Of a stretch of 64,000 bases of DNA, positions 30,569 to 40,433 are shown piece after piece. Under the pieces are notes generated by a model, which was not told the origin of the DNA, did no database searches, and worked only from the letters and a program-made list of their open reading frames with translations. How positions within the stretch are numbered: position 1 is the first letter of the stretch; every line of letters starts with the position of its first letter. The stretch comes from Pseudomonadota bacterium (GTDB lineage Bacteria > Pseudomonadota > Alphaproteobacteria > RF32 > CAG-239), in assembly GCA_018362935.1 (NCBI GenBank), contig JAHALQ010000004.1, forward strand, positions 13,073-77,072. The letters are read 5' to 3'. Both the position numbers and the translations under genes were made by a program.

Positions 30569-31009
30569 ATGGCAAGAAAATTCAGCATCACTTCGGCAAA
30601 TGCCAGCGTTCAGTTGGTAAATGCCCTTTTTCCGGCAGGGTTGAAGTTTGAAAACTTTGCGGTTGACAACGGTTGGACGCAAGAACTCATTCAGCAGATT
30701 GAAGCCCGTATGGGTATTGACGGCTATATCTCTTTCGGTTATACACCCAGCCCCAAGCCCATCAGTTTCCAGTTCCAGCCCAACAGCGCAACGGTAGACC
30801 GTTTGGATTATCTGGTTCAGACGCAGGATATGGCACGCGAGGCCATTGTCTGCCAAATTGTTATCACACTTAAATCAATTAAGAAAATTGTGACGCTGAC
30901 AAACGGCGCTTGTACGACCAATAAGCTGTTGCCGAATGCAGCACGCGTTCTCGACCCGATGCAGTATGATTTTGTATTTGAGTCAGTCAATGTTGCTCCT
31001 ATGGCTTAA
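30569..31009 (+). CDS. Tail tube protein
   Basis: 146 residues following the sheath, as always in contractile tails; beta-rich (KFSITSANASVQLV ... DGYISFGYTPSPKPISFQFQ). Related to the tube proteins paired with DUF3383 sheaths. Confidence 0.78.
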   Translation: MARKFSITSANASVQLVNALFPAGLKFENFAVDNGWTQELIQQIEARMGIDGYISFGYTPSPKPISFQFQPNSATVDRLDYLVQTQDMAREAIVCQIVITLKSIKKIVTLTNGACTTNKLLPNAARVLDPMQYDFVFESVNVAPMA

Positions 31010-31019
31010 GAGGTGAGAA

Positions 31020-31493
31020 ATGAGAAAAACCAAAGAAATTAAAATTGAAACCCAAAACCGCGACCAAGGCAAACGCTTCCGCATTACCGAAATGTCGGCT
31101 TGCGCGCAGGAACGCTGGGCAACAAGGGCTGTTCTGGCTTTACTTAATTCCGGCTTGGAGCTTCCGGAAGGCATTTCTGCCGAAGATTTGCAAGGTTCTT
31201 CGGGCTTGGCAAAACTCTTAAGTATGGGCGTTAAAGCGTTTTCCAATGTCAAATACGAATACGCTGAACCGCTCTATGCCGAGCTTTTGAAATGCGTTGA
31301 ATATCTCGGAACTCAAGGAGATGCGGTCAGCAGACCTTTGACTGAAGAAACGGCTGACGAAGTGATTGAAGAAGTCACTACGTTGTTTTTACTTCGCAAA
31401 GAAGTCTTAAGCCTGCATTTTGATTTTTTATTGGACGGCGGGAGCTTGATATCAGCTTCCCGCGAAGAGAAAGCAGCTCCGCAGAATATGTAA
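31020..31493 (+). CDS. Tail assembly chaperone, short form
   Basis: 157 residues between tube and tape measure, the standard place of the G/GT chaperone. Helical (MSACAQERWATRAVLALLNS) with an acidic late segment. Near its end lies T TTT TTA in frame, where a -1 slip gives a longer product. Confidence 0.8.
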   Translation: MRKTKEIKIETQNRDQGKRFRITEMSACAQERWATRAVLALLNSGLELPEGISAEDLQGSSGLAKLLSMGVKAFSNVKYEYAEPLYAELLKCVEYLGTQGDAVSRPLTEETADEVIEEVTTLFLLRKEVLSLHFDFLLDGGSLISASREEKAAPQNM

Positions 31494-31663
31494 ACATCTC
31501 GCCGCTGATTGCGGTAATCGTCAGCCAGAAGCAGGCAACGCTTAACGAACTTGAAACCGTCTATGGTTTTGAAGATGCCTTGAATATGTATGAAGTCATC
31601 GCCATAGACGCCTATAACGAATATCAGGCCTCGGAAAGGGCTAAAAATGGCACAAACTCTTGA
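31020..31663 (+). CDS. Tail assembly chaperone, -1 frameshift form
   Basis: Ribosomes read frame 0 to TTA at 31428-31430, slip back one base, and continue from ATT at 31430 without meeting a stop until TGA at 31661. The extension adds 77 codons, including ISPLIAVIVSQKQATLNELE and YGFEDALNMYEVIAIDAYNE, which reads as real protein and fills an otherwise empty 150 bp. Its end overlaps the tape measure start. Equivalent to lambda gpGT: the extension would bind tube protein while the N-terminus coats the tape measure. Confidence 0.82.
31424..31430 (+). promoter_or_regulatory. -1 programmed frameshift site
   Basis: T TTT TTA in the correct register (codons GAT TTT TTA), a canonical X XXY YYZ heptamer. 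Confidence 0.82.
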
Positions 31664-33053
31664 TACATTGGTTGTTGAACTGTTTTTGAACAGTTCTGCT
31701 TTTGCCGCGCAAAGCAAAGGCGTTGAGAAAGCGCTTAACGGCATCAAAGCCGCAGCACAGGCGACAGGTCTTGTGGTTGCGGCGATGTTTGTCAAATCGG
31801 GTATCTCGCAATTTGTGGCGCAGGCTCAAGAATTGGGCAACCTGAGCCGCTCAGTGCGGGAAAACACCGAAGACTTGCAGGCTTGGGGTGAGGCTGTTAA
31901 GCGCGAGGGCGGAACGGCAGAGGGTTTTAACGCAACGGTAAAAAAGCTGAGCGATGACCTGATGTCGATTCCGCTCACTGGCGGCAACTCTCCGCTTTTG
32001 GGCGGGTTAACCCGTTTAGGTGTGCAGTTCCGCAATCTTGACGGCTCCGTGCGTAAGCCTTTGGCAGTCTTAAAAGACTTGTCTTCTCGTTTTCAAGGTA
32101 TGAGTGCTGCCCAATCACTGGCCATAGGTAAGAAGCTTGGTTTGGATGAACCGACAATCCGGCTGTTGCAAAAAGGCAGAAAAGGCCTAGACGAATTACT
32201 GGTCAAGTATAAAGAGCTTGGTGTGATGTCCAATCAGGATGTCAAGACCGGCGAACGCCTGAAAAAGATGTTTCTGGATTACCAACAGGTTATTACCGCG
32301 CTTGGTTTGCGGTTTGTCAGGCTCTTTCTTCCGGCAGCAGAAAAAGTAAGCCAATGGCTGACAACGGCGGCCAAATGGGTTCGGCAGCACGGGCGAGCTG
32401 TTGAGGCAGCAATCATCGCGATAGGATTGGCAATATCGAACACTCTTGTTCCGGCATTATTAAAACTGGCTTTTAATCCTGTTCTTCTGGGATTGGCTTT
32501 GATGTCAACGGCTCTTTTCCTTTTGGTTGAAGACTTTATGGCGTGGAAAAAGGGGGCAGACAGTGCTTTTAGCGAAGTTTGGGAGTGGTTTTCAAAAATT
32601 GAAGAAAAATGGCCAGATTTAGCTATTGCCGGTAGACAAGCTGCGGAATGGGTAAAAGTAGCGTGGGAAAGCCTTCCCGAGGTTATTGGCGATGTTGCGA
32701 ATGCAATAGAAATAATCGTTAGCGGTTTAACTAAATTATTTAAGGGGGCATATAAGGCCGTCGGTTGGGTTGGCGCAAAAATAGCTGAATTCCAACAAGA
32801 TGATTACGAATATGCCGGTGTTTTTGAACGGGCAAGAGCGGGCAAGTTGATTCCAACTGTCCCCAAAGGTTTAATGGGGGGGCGGGGCTTCACACCTATC
32901 ACAAATCAGAATTCACGAACCCAAAATATTAATTACAACGCACCTATATATTTACAGACAAATGATAGAAACATGGCAGATATAGGACGAAGTTTGCCTA
33001 ACCAAACTCCTTTAATGCGAACGGTTTACCAATCAGACGGACAAATGGATTAA
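31647..33053 (+). CDS. Tape measure protein
   Basis: 468 residues, short for the family and implying a short tail. N-terminal coiled coil (FVAQAQELGNLSRSVRENTEDLQAWGEAVKR), central hydrophobic helices (about 250-300: AIIAIGLAISNTLVPALLKL, LLGLALMSTALFLLVEDFMA), and a C-terminal disordered part. Starts within the end of the chaperone frameshift extension. Confidence 0.88.
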   Translation: MAQTLDTLVVELFLNSSAFAAQSKGVEKALNGIKAAAQATGLVVAAMFVKSGISQFVAQAQELGNLSRSVRENTEDLQAWGEAVKREGGTAEGFNATVKKLSDDLMSIPLTGGNSPLLGGLTRLGVQFRNLDGSVRKPLAVLKDLSSRFQGMSAAQSLAIGKKLGLDEPTIRLLQKGRKGLDELLVKYKELGVMSNQDVKTGERLKKMFLDYQQVITALGLRFVRLFLPAAEKVSQWLTTAAKWVRQHGRAVEAAIIAIGLAISNTLVPALLKLAFNPVLLGLALMSTALFLLVEDFMAWKKGADSAFSEVWEWFSKIEEKWPDLAIAGRQAAEWVKVAWESLPEVIGDVANAIEIIVSGLTKLFKGAYKAVGWVGAKIAEFQQDDYEYAGVFERARAGKLIPTVPKGLMGGRGFTPITNQNSRTQNINYNAPIYLQTNDRNMADIGRSLPNQTPLMRTVYQSDGQMD

Positions 33054-33058
33054 TTGAT

Positions 33059-33682
33059 ATGAATGTCAACCAGATAAAAGATTTAGCTGGGCAAGTTCAG
33101 AATTTTGCAACACGCCGGTTGCCGGGGTTTGCTGATGTCGAAAACTGGCTGCGTGGCGAATGGACAGTGCGGGACAGTCAAACCCGTAAAAAAATCTGTG
33201 AGTTTGATACGTTTATCAGTTATTCCGCCAGAAAAACCTCATCCGTCCCGTCAAACCAAATAGAGCAAGGAAGCTTTGCTGCTTATAACAAGATAAATAA
33301 TCCGGCGGAGTTTTCGGTAACGCTGGCCAAATCGGGCAGCTCTACCGTACTCAACAGCGTTCTTGTTGCCTTAAATGATTACAGCGAATCAACCAAGCTT
33401 GTCGATTTGGTGTTGCCGTTCCGAACTTATAAAAATTTGAATGTTGTTTCGGTCAGCCATGGTATCAGCGAGGGCGCGGCGGTTAATCTGCTGGTAGTTG
33501 AACTGACACTCAAGGAAATTAAGCAGACGGCGCGGCAATATACTTCCCTTGCGATGCCCGCATCCAACGTAAAAAATGCGGGAGATGCCGATACCGTTAA
33601 TAGCGGGCGTCAGCAAGCCAAACAGCCTGATGCGGCTCTGATGGTGCAAATTGAGAATAAAATAAAGGAATGGTTCAAATGA
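33059..33682 (+). CDS. Dit-like baseplate / tail protein
   Basis: 207 residues. KKICEFDTFISYSARKTSSVPSNQIEQGSFAAYNKINNPAEFSVTLA is the N-terminal pattern of phage proteins that join the tube end to the hub in these myoviruses. The C-terminus is a charged helix. Confidence 0.68.
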   Translation: MNVNQIKDLAGQVQNFATRRLPGFADVENWLRGEWTVRDSQTRKKICEFDTFISYSARKTSSVPSNQIEQGSFAAYNKINNPAEFSVTLAKSGSSTVLNSVLVALNDYSESTKLVDLVLPFRTYKNLNVVSVSHGISEGAAVNLLVVELTLKEIKQTARQYTSLAMPASNVKNAGDADTVNSGRQQAKQPDAALMVQIENKIKEWFK

Positions 33683-33975
33683 TAGTCGAAGTTCCTTTGT
33701 CACCCCTGCCAAGTCAGGAATTAAGCCTTGTGCTGGGTAATCAGGATGTGACTGTCCGCGTCTTGACCCATGGCGATTATCTGTATCTTGATATCTTAAA
33801 AGAAAATGAGCCGGTCATTCTAGGACAAATAATCGTCACCGGACAAAATATCCTGCCTGCGGGCTTGTCTGATTTTAGCGGCAACTTCCAAATGGTCGAC
33901 CTCAACGGTGACAGCGACCCGGTTTATAGCGGCTTAGGAACGCAGTTTCGGCTTTTATATAATGATGAGGCATAA
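33679..33975 (+). CDS. Small baseplate protein (DUF6983-like)
   Basis: 98 residues from the ATGA overlap. All-beta (VEVPLSPLPSQELSLVLGNQDVTVRV ... FQMVDLNGDSDPVYSGLGTQFRLLY), matching the small proteins preceding the hub gene in related phages. Confidence 0.65.
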   Translation: MIVEVPLSPLPSQELSLVLGNQDVTVRVLTHGDYLYLDILKENEPVILGQIIVTGQNILPAGLSDFSGNFQMVDLNGDSDPVYSGLGTQFRLLYNDEA

Positions 33976-34832
33976 TGTCGTTTACCAAAAAAATCGTAGA
34001 AGTGCGGATTACGTTGACTTCAGGCACCTTTTCCGGTAGTGCGAATACAAAGATAATACGAGGGCTTCCGGTTAAAGTTGAGATAAGCAATCCAGGCTTT
34101 CCGGCAATGAGCAGCGCGACAATATCCATTTCCGGCATAAATCAGGATGATTTGGAAGCGCTGACTTTTCTTGCTTTCCGTCCGTTGACTTACGCGCAAG
34201 GCAATATTTTGTCGGTCTATGGGGGCGATGAAGAGACCGGGCTGTCCTTAGCTTTTATGGGGAATATTGTCACTTCCGTGCCCAATTATAATGCGGCGCC
34301 GAATGTGACACTTGAAATTGAAGCTATGGCGGGATACTACGCTAAACTGTTAGCCGTGCCTCCCTATACATTTAAGGGCAGTATTCCCGTCGCCTCTGTT
34401 TTGCAGGATATTTGCGAGCAGGCGGGATTGGTGTTTGTTAATGAGGGCGAAACGAAATCCATACTCAATCCATATTTAAAAGGTTCGCCATTGCAAAAAA
34501 TCATCACTTTGGCGAACAGCTACAATCTCAATATCGCTCTAACCGGCGAAACCGTAACGCTGAAATCCTCTCAGGGCAACAACAGGGTTGTTACTGTTCT
34601 TAACTCGAACAGCGGAATGATTGGGTATCCCGATTTTACGGCGAATGGTATCCGGGTTAAGTCCGAATATTTGCCGACTGTCAATGTCGGAGATTTTATT
34701 AAAGTTGAAAGTGCTGTTCCCAAGGCAACAGGCTTATGGAGCATTATCAGCATAAATCATTCTTTGGGGGCGCATATGGATGATGCGCCTTGGTTTACAA
34801 CAATTGAAGCCAATTATCCGGGGGGATTATGA
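33975..34832 (+). CDS. Baseplate hub protein (gpD / gp44-like)
   Basis: 285 residues. Beta domains with ASVLQDICEQAGLVF and GSPLQKIITLANSYNLNIAL, the helix-strand elements of gpD-type hubs, then IRVKSEYLPTVNVGDFIKVES. It would form the trimeric ring around the spike. Confidence 0.75.
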   Translation: MSFTKKIVEVRITLTSGTFSGSANTKIIRGLPVKVEISNPGFPAMSSATISISGINQDDLEALTFLAFRPLTYAQGNILSVYGGDEETGLSLAFMGNIVTSVPNYNAAPNVTLEIEAMAGYYAKLLAVPPYTFKGSIPVASVLQDICEQAGLVFVNEGETKSILNPYLKGSPLQKIITLANSYNLNIALTGETVTLKSSQGNNRVVTVLNSNSGMIGYPDFTANGIRVKSEYLPTVNVGDFIKVESAVPKATGLWSIISINHSLGAHMDDAPWFTTIEANYPGGL

Positions 34833-35458
34833 ATACACTTTTTTCGCAGCGACAACCGAATACAACATCTTCCGATTATAACAGTCTTAATTTTGCGATT
34901 TGGCAACAGCTGGCTCAGGTAAACACAATGGAACTGGCTGTCGTGGTAGCGGTTAATGATGATAACACTCTAGATGCAAAGCCTTTACTTAACACTTTAA
35001 CGCCGGACAACGAAGCTGTTGAGCCTACTGTTATACACAATATTCCTTATCTCAGAATTCAGGCTGGGGGGAATGCCATTAAAATCAAGCCTCAGATAAG
35101 AGATATAGGCTTAATCGGCTACTGCCAGCGGGATATTTCCGGCATTCTCAGTTCTAAAGGTCAGGCAAATCCTCAAAGTAACCGAAAATTCAGCAATTCG
35201 GACGCGGTTTATATCTACTCTGTCGTCAATCTGGCAGCAGAACCAATCCGTTATATAGAAATTAGCGATAATCAGATAACCGTTAACGGAAATGTGCCAC
35301 TGGTTATCAACGCGTCAGCCATGACCGTAAACGCTGATTTGACCGTCAACGGCAATATAAAAGCAACCGGAGATGTCACAGCAGGCAGCATTAGCCTTAA
35401 AAATCATCTTCATGGCGGCGTGACCCCCGGAGACGGATTGACGGGAGCACCTCAATGA
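34829..35458 (+). CDS. Baseplate spike (gpV / Gp138-like)
   Basis: 209 residues: OB-like N-terminal domain (MELAVVVAVNDDNTLDAKPLLN ... IRDIGLIGYCQRDIS), a repetitive beta-helix stem (NADLTVNGNIKATGDVTAGS), and the typical tip LKNHLHGGVTPGDGLTGAP with an HxH metal-binding motif. Confidence 0.85.
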   Translation: MNTLFSQRQPNTTSSDYNSLNFAIWQQLAQVNTMELAVVVAVNDDNTLDAKPLLNTLTPDNEAVEPTVIHNIPYLRIQAGGNAIKIKPQIRDIGLIGYCQRDISGILSSKGQANPQSNRKFSNSDAVYIYSVVNLAAEPIRYIEISDNQITVNGNVPLVINASAMTVNADLTVNGNIKATGDVTAGSISLKNHLHGGVTPGDGLTGAPQ

Positions 35459-35796
35459 CATCACTACTTTTAACACCCGACTGGGATTTACAGCTTGATG
35501 ACATGGGGAATATCGCAACCGTAACGGGCGGCTTACAAACGGCGCAAGACGTTGCCACTTCTTGCCGCGTATGGAAAGGTGAGGCGCTTTACGATACCGA
35601 GCGGGGCGTGCCGTATAAAGAAGATATTTTTGCGCAACGTCCCAATCTGTCGCTTTTGCAGGCAGATTTTGAAACAGAAGCCAAACGCATTAAAGGAGTG
35701 GCTTCGGTTGAGGTTGTTGCGGAGAGCTTCATTGATAGAAAGTTGGTTCCGGATATTCGCATAGCACTTGAAAACGGTGAGGAATACAATGTATGA
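35455..35796 (+). CDS. Baseplate wedge protein (gpW / gp25-like)
   Basis: 113 residues. LQLDDMGNIATVTGGLQTAQDVATSCRVWKGEALYDTERGVPYKEDIF matches the gp25-like wedge family. Confidence 0.82.
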   Translation: MTSLLLTPDWDLQLDDMGNIATVTGGLQTAQDVATSCRVWKGEALYDTERGVPYKEDIFAQRPNLSLLQADFETEAKRIKGVASVEVVAESFIDRKLVPDIRIALENGEEYNV

Positions 35797-36976
35797 TTTA
35801 GAATTTACAGATAAAGGCGTGATTGCGCCGCCGACGTCAGAAATAAAAAAGGACGTGCAGGCTTTATTTATTAAAGCATTTGGTGAGGGGTTGAATTTAG
35901 ATGATTCAACCCCTCAAGGCTATCTGATTGACGGCATAACCAATATTATCGCCAATAAGAATGCTAACATGATTTATTTAATAAATCAGTTTAACCCGTC
36001 TTTTGCCCGCGGAATATGGCAGAATGCACTGGGAAATTTATATTTCCTACAAAGAAAAAGCGCGACGCCAACAATTGTCCAGTGTGTTTGTACAGGTTTG
36101 CCGGGTACAGTTATTCCGGGATTGGACAATCCAACGGGAGCAGCTCAGATACAAAATGGTGGCGGCGATATATTTGTCTGTACATCAACCGGGATTATTC
36201 CGGCAAATGGCAGCATTATGCTCCAGTTCCAGTCAGCGGCGTTGGGAGAAATTCCGGCCCCGGCAAATTCGGTTAACCGCATTTATCGCCAGATTCAAGG
36301 CTGGGATACAGTCAATAACCCTACTGCCGGAGTTTTAGGCTCAAATCAGGAAAGCCGTTCAGCATATGAAAACAGGCGTAAAAATTCGCTGGCTTTATAC
36401 GCAACAGGCTCACGGGAAGCAGTTTATTCTCGGGTATTTAATGTAGAGAATGTAACTGATGTTGTCGTTGTTGAGAATGACAGTTCAGAACCGGCAATAA
36501 TCCAGGGGGTAAGTTTAGTCAGAAATTCTATTTATGTGATAGTAAACGGCGGAGATAACACAACCATTGCCGAAGCGATTCGCAAGTCAAAGAGCGGCGG
36601 CTGCGCAACGAATGGAGATATTTCCGTTTTACTGCCCGGCACTTACATTCCTATTCAATTCAGCCGACCGCAGAACACAAATGTTTATGTTCAGGTAACT
36701 TTAGATAAAGATGAGAATACGCCCGAAAATTATGAAGAATTGATTAAAAATGCGATTGTAGCCAATTTTAACGGTTCTGACGGGGCATCAGGCATAACAA
36801 TTGGTCAGTCGATATATGCCAGCCGGTTTTATTGCCCGCTGACTGCGTTAGCTCTCAATATCGTTGCAATTAAGGTTTCTGCGGACAATGCAACTTGGAA
36901 GGATGCTTTAAACTTTAATCTTAACGAGTTGCCGGTAACAGATACTGAAAATATTACAGTGATTGTCAATGAATAA
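35789..36976 (+). CDS. Baseplate J-like wedge protein
   Basis: 395 residues; start at the ATG overlapping the previous stop by 8 bp. GYLIDGITNIIANKNANMIYLINQFNPSFARGIWQNALGNLYFL and the NQESRSAYENRRKNSLALYATGSREAVYSRV segment are signatures of baseplate J proteins. Confidence 0.9.
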   Translation: MYDLEFTDKGVIAPPTSEIKKDVQALFIKAFGEGLNLDDSTPQGYLIDGITNIIANKNANMIYLINQFNPSFARGIWQNALGNLYFLQRKSATPTIVQCVCTGLPGTVIPGLDNPTGAAQIQNGGGDIFVCTSTGIIPANGSIMLQFQSAALGEIPAPANSVNRIYRQIQGWDTVNNPTAGVLGSNQESRSAYENRRKNSLALYATGSREAVYSRVFNVENVTDVVVVENDSSEPAIIQGVSLVRNSIYVIVNGGDNTTIAEAIRKSKSGGCATNGDISVLLPGTYIPIQFSRPQNTNVYVQVTLDKDENTPENYEELIKNAIVANFNGSDGASGITIGQSIYASRFYCPLTALALNIVAIKVSADNATWKDALNFNLNELPVTDTENITVIVNE

Positions 36977-37517
36977 AAAGCGATACATTTTAAGTCAATA
37001 TGCCAATAGTCCCAAATTGAATACAATTCTGTCGGGACTTGAAAAAATGCTTGGAGCAGAGGCGGATATTAAGAATTTTTACAATGATATTTTCAATATT
37101 CAGACGGCCAATACTTATGGGCTTGATGTCTGGGGAGAACGTTTGAATATTTCGCGACGGCTAAAGGTAAACGGCGAGACGGTAGAACTTAAAGACAAGT
37201 ATTATCGTTTTTTACTGCTTGTTAAGGCCATGTCAAATATCTCGAATTGCACTGTGCCGAATCTCGAGGAAATATTAAACTTTTTATTCCAAGACCGGGG
37301 GCAGGTGTTTGTATTTGATACCGGTATCATGACCATGAAATATACTTTTGATTTTTTTCTGGATGAAGTGGAAAAAGCCATTCTCGGTTTGCCGGGTATT
37401 CCGCCCAGGCCAACAGGCGTTGGTTTAACTATTGTCGAGCTGCCCCGAAAAAAGCTTTTCGGCTTCAATAAAACAGGATTTCAACCTTTTAACCAAGCCC
37501 CCATGAGGAGAAATTAA
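36969..37517 (+). CDS. Baseplate protein (DUF2612)
   Basis: 182 residues from an ATGA overlap. LSQYANSPKLNTILSGLEK, then ANTYGLDVWGERLNISRRL and the closing LFGFNKTGFQPFNQ match DUF2612 wedge proteins, the gpI counterpart. Confidence 0.85.
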   Translation: MNKKRYILSQYANSPKLNTILSGLEKMLGAEADIKNFYNDIFNIQTANTYGLDVWGERLNISRRLKVNGETVELKDKYYRFLLLVKAMSNISNCTVPNLEEILNFLFQDRGQVFVFDTGIMTMKYTFDFFLDEVEKAILGLPGIPPRPTGVGLTIVELPRKKLFGFNKTGFQPFNQAPMRRN

Positions 37518-37518
37518 T

Positions 37519-37977
37519 ATGGAAGATTTAACTACGCCGCAGGTAATTTCAGGCCCGTTTGCATATAATGGGCAAAAGAACGAAATACCGGATGCGCCGA
37601 CAGGAAATGCGCACGCCAGTGTTCAGGAGGGGTTTCCGCCAATTACCTTCATTTCTGAGGATGACGGCGGCGAAGCGCCTTATGGGCAGGATTTTAACGG
37701 ATTGGGCAATTTACTTTCCCAGTTTTATTTTTTCAAACAGAACGGCGGTATGTATACTTTTGAGCCGGAAGTCAGCCAGATGATTGGCGGTTATCCGCAG
37801 AATGCCATGCTCTGGTATTTTCCCGAAAACGCCCCGGCCAAATGGCTTCGCTCGACCAAACCCAACAATACCGACAATTTTATAACGAATCCCGAAGTTA
37901 TCGGTACTTCGTGGGTAGAGGCTGGAGCAGACGTTTCCTCCGTTACAATAACTTATTTGGATGAAAATAATGCCTGA
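37519..37977 (+). CDS. Tail fibre attachment protein
   Basis: 152 residues. EGFPPITFISEDDGGEAPYGQDFNGLGNLLSQFYFFKQNGGMYTF is the conserved baseplate-proximal fibre domain of many phages. As a separate short gene it would connect baseplate to the fibre encoded next. Confidence 0.72.
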   Translation: MEDLTTPQVISGPFAYNGQKNEIPDAPTGNAHASVQEGFPPITFISEDDGGEAPYGQDFNGLGNLLSQFYFFKQNGGMYTFEPEVSQMIGGYPQNAMLWYFPENAPAKWLRSTKPNNTDNFITNPEVIGTSWVEAGADVSSVTITYLDENNA

Positions 37978-40060
37978 TTATGTATTAAAAAGAATTAACG
38001 GCACTCAAAGTGTGTTAAAAGGCGATATCGTTGGCCCCCTAATATATGAGGGATCCGGCAATATCAGAGGGGTAAACGGGGGGTATTTCAGACTGCCTCG
38101 GCCATATCCTTTGGCGGGTGCCGCCAGTTGGGAGTTTAAGTTCAATGCATCTAATGTCCAACAGGGCGGGAACACGGCTATTATTGTGGGAGGAGAAAAC
38201 AATTTTGGTTTCTTTATTTTAGCAGTTCATACGTATTTAGGGGTTTATTTAAGCTCTAACGATACTTCTTGGGATATAGCGGAAAACGTTAATACACAAA
38301 TGCCTTACAAGATAGGGGGAAGTTATTACTATAAAATCGGCTATGACGGAACACGGTATTATGCGGAATATAACACAGACGGAAGTGATGTTTATACCAG
38401 AACTTGGACATTAGTCAGCAATAAAAAAATTACAGGTTCAGGTTTGGGAACCTTATTGGGGTATGCGTATATAAGAGACGGTTTCTGGGCTAACGCTTCT
38501 ATAAATCTGGCAAAATGCTCGCTGACTGTTGACGGGAAAGTTGTTTGGACTGGTATGAAACAAGTGTCGAAAGTTGAGGATTATGTTTTGAAAAGGAGCC
38601 TGGGAAGAACAAACTGTCTAACGAGCGTACCGGAGAATATTAAGTTAGAGCTGAGCAACGGACGTGTAATCATCAAAGCAGGCTCTAAAATCTATGTACC
38701 TAATGGATTTGAAAGCAATGGTACGACACCTAAGTTTGATGAGGTTGTTCTCAGTAGTGATGTTAACTTAAATTATACATACGCACCATCTACAAATGTT
38801 CAATGTATGTTGTTTATCAATAATAAAGGAACAGCTTTTATTTCTACTCGATTAGTTGCTGCTTGCTTTTCGGGTGCAACACAACCAGAAGGGAATTATA
38901 GAAACTGGTATAATACAATGGAAAATAAAATGTATTCAATAGGAACTAACGCAACAGTTGACGCTACAGGATTTAGTTTTCCTGTTGCTATAATCACTCA
39001 AGGCCCGGACGGAGTAACAAAATCTATCGACCAAATCTTCCAATGGTGCGGATATATAGGGTCTGAACAATTTTTCCTGCCAGGTTTAAAAGGTTTAAAA
39101 GCGAATGGATTTAACGCTGATGGAACGTATAAAAATATAGAAGTAGAAACAAAGTCAGTGATACTTAATGAGTATAATTATTCAGCTGGTAATCAACAGG
39201 TTTTTATTGCTAGAAATGGAACGTATTTTCGGCGCAACGTGCGTTATTATTCTCAGGAAACAGAACCAGCTATCTCGACTTATTCAATTTGGCATAATAC
39301 AAAGGACAATTTTAATTATGTGACTAATTCCGATACAAGTACAGGGTGGGTAAAGAGTAGTGACCCTGATTTTTTAGCTATTGCTGATATTACAACTGAC
39401 AGCTCTTATCAAATAATTTCTATCACACCTGCAACGGTAAGGACAGCACCGTCAGCAACAAAAACCTATTTGTTTAACAAAATAAAATATCGTGATGTTA
39501 CGAATGTAAATGTTGTGGGCAGCCCGACGATTGTCGATAATGTTGTGAGTGGTTTTAGCGCGACTAATTATGTCACTATGCCGGTTTCTATTCCTACCTA
39601 TGGTTACGAATTGGTATTTGGAATCAATACCGGACAAGATGTTGCGACGCGTCAGAGCATAATAGGCAATACCACTAATGACAATTCGTTTATGCTTTGT
39701 ATTCGAGACGGTAAATTTATTCTCATCGACAAAATCGCAGGCGCGACAGAAGAAAATTGCATTTCTCTTGGTGGAACGATTTTGCCAAACACTTCATATT
39801 TAATAAAGATAGTCAACACAGGAACAGATACAAAATCGGCCACATCCCTTTACTATTCAACCGACCATGGTGCATCGTACACCTTAGCATGTGTTATCGC
39901 GACACAAGATGAGCCATGGCTTAATCCTTGCCCTTTTGGCCAGCCGAGCAGCAGAGACAGTGTCAAAGAAGCGTTTAAAGGTTCTATTGATTTCACAAAT
40001 GCTTATCTGAAATCTGGTAATAAGGTGATTTGGACCGGTAAGAAAACAGTAAAATATTAA
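37970..40060 (+). CDS. Tail fibre with two LamG/concanavalin-like domains
   Basis: About 697 residues from the ATG at 37970 (an ATG nine bases earlier is also possible). Two similar jelly-roll-like domains lie at the N-terminus (about 25-195, ending LTVDGKVVWTGMK) and the C-terminus (about 520-695, ending LKSGNKVIWTGKK), with a beta-rich middle. Such folds bind glycans, so this is the likely receptor-binding protein. The AT-rich composition is unlike the structural genes before it. Confidence 0.7.
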   Translation: MPDYVLKRINGTQSVLKGDIVGPLIYEGSGNIRGVNGGYFRLPRPYPLAGAASWEFKFNASNVQQGGNTAIIVGGENNFGFFILAVHTYLGVYLSSNDTSWDIAENVNTQMPYKIGGSYYYKIGYDGTRYYAEYNTDGSDVYTRTWTLVSNKKITGSGLGTLLGYAYIRDGFWANASINLAKCSLTVDGKVVWTGMKQVSKVEDYVLKRSLGRTNCLTSVPENIKLELSNGRVIIKAGSKIYVPNGFESNGTTPKFDEVVLSSDVNLNYTYAPSTNVQCMLFINNKGTAFISTRLVAACFSGATQPEGNYRNWYNTMENKMYSIGTNATVDATGFSFPVAIITQGPDGVTKSIDQIFQWCGYIGSEQFFLPGLKGLKANGFNADGTYKNIEVETKSVILNEYNYSAGNQQVFIARNGTYFRRNVRYYSQETEPAISTYSIWHNTKDNFNYVTNSDTSTGWVKSSDPDFLAIADITTDSSYQIISITPATVRTAPSATKTYLFNKIKYRDVTNVNVVGSPTIVDNVVSGFSATNYVTMPVSIPTYGYELVFGINTGQDVATRQSIIGNTTNDNSFMLCIRDGKFILIDKIAGATEENCISLGGTILPNTSYLIKIVNTGTDTKSATSLYYSTDHGASYTLACVIATQDEPWLNPCPFGQPSSRDSVKEAFKGSIDFTNAYLKSGNKVIWTGKKTVKY

Positions 40061-40069
40061 GGAAACGCT

Positions 40070-40429
40070 ATGGTAAATTTAACAAATATCAATTTTATGA
40101 GCAAAGTTCAGTTTGATACTCTGGCTGAAACAAACCCTGAAGAGCTTTATGCCGTTCGACAATCAGTTGTAAAGGAGCCAAATTACAGCGCACCCGTAGC
40201 GCTCAATGCAAATCAAACATATGTCGCTAGATATGATTGTTGGGTACTTTGGGCGGCGAACAATACACAGAATGGTATTTTCTATGTTAATGAAATAGAA
40301 TTTGCGAGAGCACAGGGTAGTGCTAATAACTGGGCAGACTGCAACAGTCTTGTTGTTTACATTCCGACTGGTGTTTCCTACCGATGTACGGGGGCGACAT
40401 TTTTTCGGCTTTTTCCTTGTAAGGAGTAA
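40070..40429 (+). CDS. Fibre-associated protein of unknown function (119 aa)
   Basis: Begins with the short VNLTNINFMSKVQFDTLAET segment often found at fibre starts, then a beta domain (PVALNANQTYVARYDCWVLW ... YRCTGATFFRLFP). Could be a fibre tip. Confidence 0.5.
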   Translation: MVNLTNINFMSKVQFDTLAETNPEELYAVRQSVVKEPNYSAPVALNANQTYVARYDCWVLWAANNTQNGIFYVNEIEFARAQGSANNWADCNSLVVYIPTGVSYRCTGATFFRLFPCKE

Positions 40430-40433
40430 ATTT

